From positions 1 to 11,123 of the forward strand of contig DQKQ01000265.1 of the NCBI GenBank assembly GCA_015660615.1: a stretch of DNA of 11,123 bases, written 5' to 3'. The position numbers and the translations under genes were made by a program. Within the stretch, counting starts at the first letter, position 1. Each line of letters opens with the position of its first letter. Positions 7,207-11,123 of this stretch are shown here, in pieces. This DNA comes from Flavobacteriales bacterium. GTDB lineage: Bacteria > Bacteroidota > Bacteroidia > Flavobacteriales_D > Sanyastnellaceae. The notes under the pieces were generated by a model that saw only the letters and a list, made by a program, of their open reading frames with translations, was not told the DNA's origin and made no database searches.

Positions 7207-7755
7207 ATGATAGGTTCATTGAAGCGCTCTTCAGGAGCAGAAAATAACAATTCGGAAACCGGCATTAACCGAATAGTAGAAGGCACTCATATCGAGGGTA
7301 CAATCAACAGCGACAGCAACCTTCGAATTGACGGTGAGTTTAAAGGACATTTAGTGACTAAAGGAAGATTAGTTGTTGGCCTAAAGGGTAAAGTTTCAGG
7401 CACAGTTAATTGCTTGTGCTGCGATGTTGAAGGAACTTTAGAAGGAGAAGTTACTGTACTTGAGTTGTTGTCAATGAAGTCTTCTTCAACCGTACAAGGA
7501 GATCTATACTATGGTCAACTTTCAGTAGAAGCAGGAGCAAAAGCATTAGGCACATTCCGTATGGGAATATCCGAGGATAAGGACAGCTTTATTAAAGTGA
7601 AAGAGCATGGGAAAGAGCATGTAAAAGAGCAAGTAAAAAAGCAGGCTCAAAAGACGGCTTCAAAAGCCGATGCGCTCGCATCATTAAAAGCCTCTACAAT
7701 GCCATCAGAGTCAAGTTCATTGTTGAACGATGAAGTCACAGTTGGGGCAGAATAA
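7207..7755 (+). CDS. Bactofilin (polymer-forming cytoskeletal protein)
   Basis: The 182-residue protein has the bactofilin core (formerly DUF583) at about residues 22-120: short regularly spaced beta strands with glycines (EGTHIEGTI, LRIDGEFKGHL, GKVSGTV, VEGTLEGEV) that form a right-handed beta helix. Such proteins polymerise without nucleotide into filaments on the inner face of the membrane and place cell-wall enzymes or secretion machines. The C-terminal tail (about 127-182) is charged and disordered-looking, with a four-residue pattern KEHG-KEHV-KEQV-KKQA at 132-147. The gene starts 5 nt after the PorW/SprE gene, and its 3' end overlaps the atpZ-like gene by 26 nt, so it sits physically and probably transcriptionally between T9SS and ATP synthase genes. 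A nearby M23 peptidase gene (3556-4419) is a likely partner. Confidence 0.92.
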   Translation: MIGSLKRSSGAENNNSETGINRIVEGTHIEGTINSDSNLRIDGEFKGHLVTKGRLVVGLKGKVSGTVNCLCCDVEGTLEGEVTVLELLSMKSSSTVQGDLYYGQLSVEAGAKALGTFRMGISEDKDSFIKVKEHGKEHVKEQVKKQAQKTASKADALASLKASTMPSESSSLLNDEVTVGAE

Positions 7756-7972
7756 CACCCAACAACGGCCTAAAAAACAGGGAAAGCAAACGATAATGAG
7801 GTTTGCTGGACTTGGGACAACGCTTGCAGTCTCTATTGGTTTGGGGTCTATTGGCGGTAGAAAATTAGATGAGTATTTCGCTTTAGAGAAGCCATTAATT
7901 ACAGCTGCCGGAGCTCTTTTAGGTCTGGCTGTAGGAATGTGGTCAGTTCTTAGAAACATTAAATCTATGTAA
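7730..7972 (+). CDS. atpZ: AtpZ/AtpI-family small membrane protein
   Basis: The protein has 80 residues with a polar, basic N-terminus (about 1-22) and two hydrophobic helices (about 24-43 and 55-73), joined by a short loop with 'GGRKLDEYF'. This is the build of the AtpZ family (putative F0F1-ATPase subunit, PF09527-type), whose genes stand before the ATP synthase operon; proposed roles are Mg/Ca handling and help with rotor assembly. The ATG at 7730 lies inside the bactofilin gene (26-nt overlap, different frame); the only alternative, ATG at 7796, would remove the whole polar N-terminus, so 7730 is preferred. The 6-nt gap to the next gene supports one transcript. Confidence 0.82.
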   Translation: MKSQLGQNNTQQRPKKQGKQTIMRFAGLGTTLAVSIGLGSIGGRKLDEYFALEKPLITAAGALLGLAVGMWSVLRNIKSM

Positions 7973-7977
7973 TTATT

Positions 7978-8337
7978 ATGAGTTTTTACCTTAAGACAGC
8001 AACCCTTTCAGTTGCCATAGCCTTACTAAGTAATGTCCTCCCATTTTTCAAAGGCACGTCTTCTTCCCCGATTTGGTATTGCGTCATTTTAATATATGCT
8101 TTACTTACTATTTTTTCATGGAAGTGGATAGCTAAAGCCCAAACAGGGTCAGCGATAAAGTTCACAACAGCTGTTTATGGTATAACAGCACTTAAAATGC
8201 TACTAACACTTATAATTATTACAAGCTATTTATTGGCAAAATACCCCCTCCCTAAACAATTTGCTTTTGGAGTCTTCGCATTATTTATCGCCTTCACAGG
8301 ATTATTTGTGTCAGCCACGATACAGCGGATTAAATAG
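7978..8337 (+). CDS. Four-helix membrane protein in the AtpI position
   Basis: The 119-residue protein has four predicted transmembrane helices (about 6-24, 31-49, 62-86, 92-113) and no catalytic motif. It stands between the atpZ-like gene and atpB, where AtpI (uncI) is found in other bacteria. AtpI is a non-essential four-helix protein that helps assemble the c-ring. Size and topology fit AtpI, but I see no clear sequence signature, so the assignment rests mainly on position and topology. The gene follows atpZ after 5 nt and is followed by an 83-nt gap that holds a new promoter element. Confidence 0.7.
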   Translation: MSFYLKTATLSVAIALLSNVLPFFKGTSSSPIWYCVILIYALLTIFSWKWIAKAQTGSAIKFTTAVYGITALKMLLTLIIITSYLLAKYPLPKQFAFGVFALFIAFTGLFVSATIQRIK

Positions 8338-8358
8338 TTTTAAAATAAAAGTGTTATT

Positions 8359-8390
8359 AGTACATTTTTTAGACACTAAATGGATGTACT
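8359..8390. repeat. Inverted repeat AGTACAT-N18-ATGTACT around the atpB promoter
   Basis: AGTACAT at 8359-8365 and its perfect reverse complement ATGTACT at 8384-8390 are separated by 18 nt. The right arm overlaps the -7 box and the left arm lies at the -33 region. It could be an operator for a dimeric regulator or a chance repeat; no T tract supports a terminator. Confidence 0.5.
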
Positions 8391-8394
8391 TTTG
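8387..8394 (+). promoter_or_regulatory. -7 box (TACTTTTG) of a probable atpB promoter
   Basis: TACTTTTG fits the Bacteroidota -7 consensus TANNTTTG, and the following GCATC is a common start-site context. It lies 26 nt before the atpB ATG, in the only gap of more than 75 nt within the ATP synthase string. The -33 region is T-rich but has no TTG. A 7-bp inverted repeat (8359-8365 and 8384-8390) overlaps the box. Confidence 0.65.
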
Positions 8395-8420
8395 CATCGA
8401 TTTTTAGAACCGTACTTAGT

Positions 8421-9521
8421 ATGATATTTCGTCTTATGAAGCTTCACATACTTATCTTTTTTCTGATTTGTGCACCTGGATCGACAGTTGCTCAACAAGA
8501 AGAGCACGGTGAGGTGGCTCATAGTGACGAAGGGCATTCTGAGTCGTTTGTTGCTGGGGAATACATTTTTCACCACATAGCAGATGCAAATGAAATTCAT
8601 TTTTTTGGTGACGTTTCACTTCCCCTCCCTATAATTCTTTATACTGAAGGCGAAGGATTTGACATCTTTTTAAGCAATTCCTTTCAAACAACAGAAGGCG
8701 TTTATGACACTCATTATGACATGTTGGCTGAAGGCCCGTTAACTGGCCTAGAGTTTAAAAAATCAAAGGATGGAGGAATAACAGCAACTGATGAGAGCAA
8801 GAGCGTTTGGGACATCTCAATTACCAAGTCAGTGTTCGGTATGTTTTGCATGATGGCACTGGTCATGTTCTTGATGATAAAAGTGGCAAGAAGCTATGCC
8901 AAAAACCCTGGCAAAGCACCGACTGGATTAACGAACTTCCTTGAACCGCTCATATTGTTTGTTGTAAATGACATAGCGGTCGCGTGTTTAGGTAAAGAGA
9001 GGTCTAAACAGTTTTTACCCTTTCTTCTTACAGCTTTCTTTTTTATTACAGCTAGTAATTTTTTAGGTCTGATACCTTTCCTAGGAGGATTTAATATTAC
9101 AGGAACAATAGGGGTGACAATAGTGTTAGCGACGTCAGTGTTTATTATCACAACGTTTAAAGGAAACAAGCACTATTGGGGGCACATGTTTAACCCTCCG
9201 GGAGTGCCTGGGGTTGTTAAGTTGATTGTCATTCCTATAGAGGTTGCCCAGATATTTATTAAGCCGATTGTTTTAATGATAAGGCTTACGGCAAATATTT
9301 CAGCAGGGCATATTATTATTCTTTCCTTTGTTAGCTTAATCTATATCTTCTCAAATTTGGGAGAAGCAGTAGGAACGGGATTAGCCGTTGGAGTATTTTC
9401 GACACTATTTATGATTTTCATGTATTTATTGGAATTCCTTTTTGCATTCCTTCAAGCATATGTTTTCACACTCTTGGCAGCGATCTATTTTGCAGACGCC
9501 ACTCAGGAGGCAACACATTGA
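8421..9521 (+). CDS. atpB: ATP synthase F0 subunit a
   Basis: This is the stator half of the proton channel in the inner membrane, 366 residues against about 271 in E. coli. The extra length is an N-terminal signal peptide (cleavage likely after the Ala of 'STVA', residue 24) and a periplasmic domain to about residue 135 with the phylum-typical 'FHHIADANEIHFFGD' block; a His/Glu-rich stretch follows the signal. The channel part has the essential Arg288 in RLTAN, and N292. His297 stands at the place of E. coli Glu219 and Glu338 at the place of His245, with Gln345 seven residues further (E. coli Gln252): the compensating His/Glu swap known from mitochondria and many bacteria. The second ATG at 8436 would also leave a good signal peptide, so the start is open between 8421 and 8436. 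Confidence 0.95.
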   Translation: MIFRLMKLHILIFFLICAPGSTVAQQEEHGEVAHSDEGHSESFVAGEYIFHHIADANEIHFFGDVSLPLPIILYTEGEGFDIFLSNSFQTTEGVYDTHYDMLAEGPLTGLEFKKSKDGGITATDESKSVWDISITKSVFGMFCMMALVMFLMIKVARSYAKNPGKAPTGLTNFLEPLILFVVNDIAVACLGKERSKQFLPFLLTAFFFITASNFLGLIPFLGGFNITGTIGVTIVLATSVFIITTFKGNKHYWGHMFNPPGVPGVVKLIVIPIEVAQIFIKPIVLMIRLTANISAGHIIILSFVSLIYIFSNLGEAVGTGLAVGVFSTLFMIFMYLLEFLFAFLQAYVFTLLAAIYFADATQEATH

Positions 9522-9548
9522 TATTTTAAACAAATAAAACAAACAATT

Positions 9549-9800
9549 ATGGAATTGTTAACCATTCTTTTAGAAACGGGAGTTACAACAGGCCACGGTA
9601 TCGCGGCCTTAGGTGCAGGTGCAGCAGCTATTGGCGCAGGTATTGGGGTAGGACTTATTGGTAAAGGAGCGCTCGAAGCGATGGCTCGTCAGCCAGAGAT
9701 GGCAGACGACCTAAGAGCGAATATGATTCTTGCGGCCGCTCTTGTCGAGGGAGTTGCTCTTTTCGGAATCATTATCTGCTTACTAGTTACTTTAGGATAA
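9549..9800 (+). CDS. atpE: ATP synthase F0 subunit c
   Basis: The 83-residue hairpin of two transmembrane helices forms the rotor ring. Helix 1 has the glycine/alanine packing motif GAGAAAIGAGIG (about 22-33). The polar loop has the conserved ARQPE (46-50), which contacts gamma and epsilon. The ion-binding carboxylate in helix 2 is Glu67. The residue facing it in helix 1 is Val34, not Gln or Glu, and Gly68 follows Glu67 instead of Ser/Thr, so the sodium-binding set is missing and protons are the expected ion. The gene lies 27 nt after atpB and 4 nt before atpF, without a Shine-Dalgarno sequence. As c is needed in many copies, extra translation or mRNA stability would be expected, but I see no special signal in the gap. 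Confidence 0.96.
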   Translation: MELLTILLETGVTTGHGIAALGAGAAAIGAGIGVGLIGKGALEAMARQPEMADDLRANMILAAALVEGVALFGIIICLLVTLG

Positions 9801-9804
9801 TTAG

Positions 9805-10302
9805 ATGGAACAACTGCTATCACCAGCATTCGGAACCGTTTTTTGGGCAACGATTGCTTTTTTATCAGTACTTTATCTATTGCGTCGTATGGCTTGGGGT
9901 CCAATTCTTCAAGCTCTAAGCGATCGCGAAGAGAGTATTGAGAAAGCTCTTAGAGAAGCCGACAAAGCTCGTGAGGAGATGGCAAATCTTCACGCAGACA
10001 ATGAACAGCTTTTAAGTGAAGCAAGATTGAAGCGAGACGCTATGCTTAAAGAATCGCGAGAGATGGCTGACAAGGTCGTTTCAGATGCAAAAACAAAAGC
10101 AAAAGAGGAAGCCTCGAAAGAGGTAGAGATAGCTCTAGAAGCAATTCAAATTGAAAGAAAAGCCGCTATTGCTGAACTTAAAGCAGAAGTTGCGAAGCTA
10201 TCGATTGACATAGCTGAACGTCTCCTTCGTGAAGAGCTAACAGACTCAGGCAAACAAAAAACTCTAGTTGATAAACTCATTGAAGAATCAACTCTGAAAT
10301 AA
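9805..10302 (+). CDS. atpF: ATP synthase F0 subunit b
   Basis: The 165-residue protein forms the peripheral stalk that links subunit a in the membrane to delta and alpha on F1. It has a single N-terminal transmembrane helix (about 8-27), the conserved 'WGPILQALSDREESI' joint, and then a long, highly charged, Ala- and Lys/Glu-rich helix (about 40-150) that should form the right-handed coiled coil of a b dimer. Only one b-type gene is seen here and no b' copy, so a homodimer is expected. Gaps of 4 nt on either side (to atpE and to atpH) indicate one transcript. Length is normal for the family. Confidence 0.95.
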   Translation: MEQLLSPAFGTVFWATIAFLSVLYLLRRMAWGPILQALSDREESIEKALREADKAREEMANLHADNEQLLSEARLKRDAMLKESREMADKVVSDAKTKAKEEASKEVEIALEAIQIERKAAIAELKAEVAKLSIDIAERLLREELTDSGKQKTLVDKLIEESTLK

Positions 10303-10306
10303 CACA

Positions 10307-10864
10307 ATGGCTAGTAATCGCGTTGCGTCCAGATATGCCAAGGCACTCCTTGGTTTTGCTTCCGAAAGGAATGAACTAGATCTTGTAGAGTCAGAACTCC
10401 ACATGATTTCTTCATTGGTTGATGCTTCCCGAGAATTTGAGCTATTGCTTACTAGCCCTATTGTAAAACCGAATAAAAAGAAGGCGATACTAAAGGCTAT
10501 TTTTAAAGACACCTTAAGTGAGCCCACCTTTGGTTTCATCAATATTTTGGTTACAAAAAGTAGAGAAGCTCTTCTACCTATAATTGTAGGAGAAGCTCTT
10601 TCTCAAATACGCCTAATAAAAAACATCAAAGCTGTAGAGGTTAAAACCGCTACGCCTCTTGATGAAGCTTCAAAATCAAATATTTTAGCCCAAGTAGCTA
10701 AACTTCATGATGGAGAAGTAGAACTAACAGAAACGCTCGATGCTGATCTCTTAGGAGGATTTATTCTTCGGATGGATGATAAGCAAATCGACGCTTCAAT
10801 AAAGCGCCAGCTAAGTACGCTGCGTCGTAAACTCACGGAACACGATTACGAACCCGAAATTTAG
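10307..10864 (+). CDS. atpH: ATP synthase F1 subunit delta
   Basis: The 185-residue OSCP/delta protein sits on top of F1 and ties it to the b stalk. The N-terminal helical domain starts with the typical 'SRYAKALLGFA' motif (about 8-18), which binds the alpha N-termini. The C-terminal domain ends in the family block 'LLGGFILRMDDKQIDASI' (about 147-164), which binds the end of b. Start at ATG 10307, 4 nt after atpF; 18 nt to atpA. Nothing unusual in length or motifs. Confidence 0.95.
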   Translation: MASNRVASRYAKALLGFASERNELDLVESELHMISSLVDASREFELLLTSPIVKPNKKKAILKAIFKDTLSEPTFGFINILVTKSREALLPIIVGEALSQIRLIKNIKAVEVKTATPLDEASKSNILAQVAKLHDGEVELTETLDADLLGGFILRMDDKQIDASIKRQLSTLRRKLTEHDYEPEI

Positions 10865-10882
10865 GCCCTAAACGAATCAATC

Positions 10883-11123
10883 ATGGCTGATATCAATCCA
10901 GCAGAAGTATCTTCAATTCTACGCGAACAATTAGCAGGAGTAAAATCTGCAGTTGAACTAGAAGAAGTAGGTACCGTACTTCAAGTAGGTGACGGAATTG
11001 CCCGCATCTACGGTTTAAGTAATGTACAATCAGGCGAACTTATAGAGTTCGATAATGGTGTACGTGGTATCGTCCTCAATCTTGAGGAAGATAACGTAGG
11101 GGCCGTTTTACTTGAACCTTCAA
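10883..11123 (+). CDS. atpA: ATP synthase F1 subunit alpha (3' partial)
   Basis: The first 80 codons are present, cut by the right window edge. The start reads MADINPAEVSSILREQL, the short N-terminal helix that binds delta. It is followed by the beta-barrel domain with the family-typical stretches 'VGTVLQVGDGIARIYGL' and 'GVRGIVLNLEEDNVG'. The nucleotide-binding domain with its P-loop lies outside the window. Start at ATG 10883, 18 nt after atpH. The order atpB-E-F-H-A suggests that atpG follows. Confidence 0.96.
   Translation, partial: MADINPAEVSSILREQLAGVKSAVELEEVGTVLQVGDGIARIYGLSNVQSGELIEFDNGVRGIVLNLEEDNVGAVLLEPS

Noticed and set aside
9549..9800. Sodium-driven c-ring
   Set aside because: The residue facing Glu67 in helix 1 is Val34 and Glu67 is followed by Gly, so the Gln/Glu and Ser/Thr ligands of sodium-type rings are missing.

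Overview
The window looks like a chromosomal segment of a member of the Bacteroidota, probably Flavobacteriia or a close relative. Four things point there. There is a PorW/SprE-type TPR lipoprotein, and a protease carrying a type IX secretion (T9SS) C-terminal sorting domain. The -7 promoter boxes match TANNTTTG, and there are almost no Shine-Dalgarno sequences before start codons. The ATP synthase a-subunit has the long, signal-peptide-bearing N-terminal extension seen in this phylum. The assignment rests on motif recognition, not on a database search.

Left part (1-2478): an AT-rich stretch with an accessory look. A matrixin-like zinc metalloprotease with a T9SS sorting domain (5' end outside the window) overlaps by 4 nt a cysteine-rich secreted protein that I do not recognise. 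About 690 bp without a convincing gene follow. This stretch holds a striking cluster of GCATTTA/TAAATGC words with a perfect 20-bp inverted repeat, a weakly dif-like sequence and a tandem 11-bp repeat. It ends at a strong terminator and tRNA-Asn(GTT), both on the minus strand. The tRNA and the next gene are transcribed away from each other from interlocked promoters.

Middle part (2643-7755): a PfkB-family sugar/nucleoside kinase runs tail to tail, with overlapping stop codons, into a membrane-anchored M23 (LytM) peptidase on the minus strand. Divergent from the peptidase begins a long rightward gene string: PorW/SprE-like lipoprotein (T9SS and gliding), then a bactofilin. The M23 peptidase beside a bactofilin suggests a shared cell-wall or cell-shape role, with PorW/SprE built into the same locus.

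Right part (7730-11123): F-type ATP synthase genes in the order atpZ-like, a small four-helix membrane protein in the AtpI position, atpB, atpE, atpF, atpH and the start of atpA, with short gaps or overlaps. A good -7 box just before atpB suggests that the core subunits have their own promoter inside the larger string. The genes for beta and epsilon (atpD, atpC) are not upstream of atpB, which fits a split ATP synthase locus. The c-subunit has a proton-type binding site. The a-subunit carries the His/Glu swap relative to E. coli.

Most of the window is housekeeping. The least explained parts are the protease/cysteine-rich pair and the repeat cluster left of tRNA-Asn.
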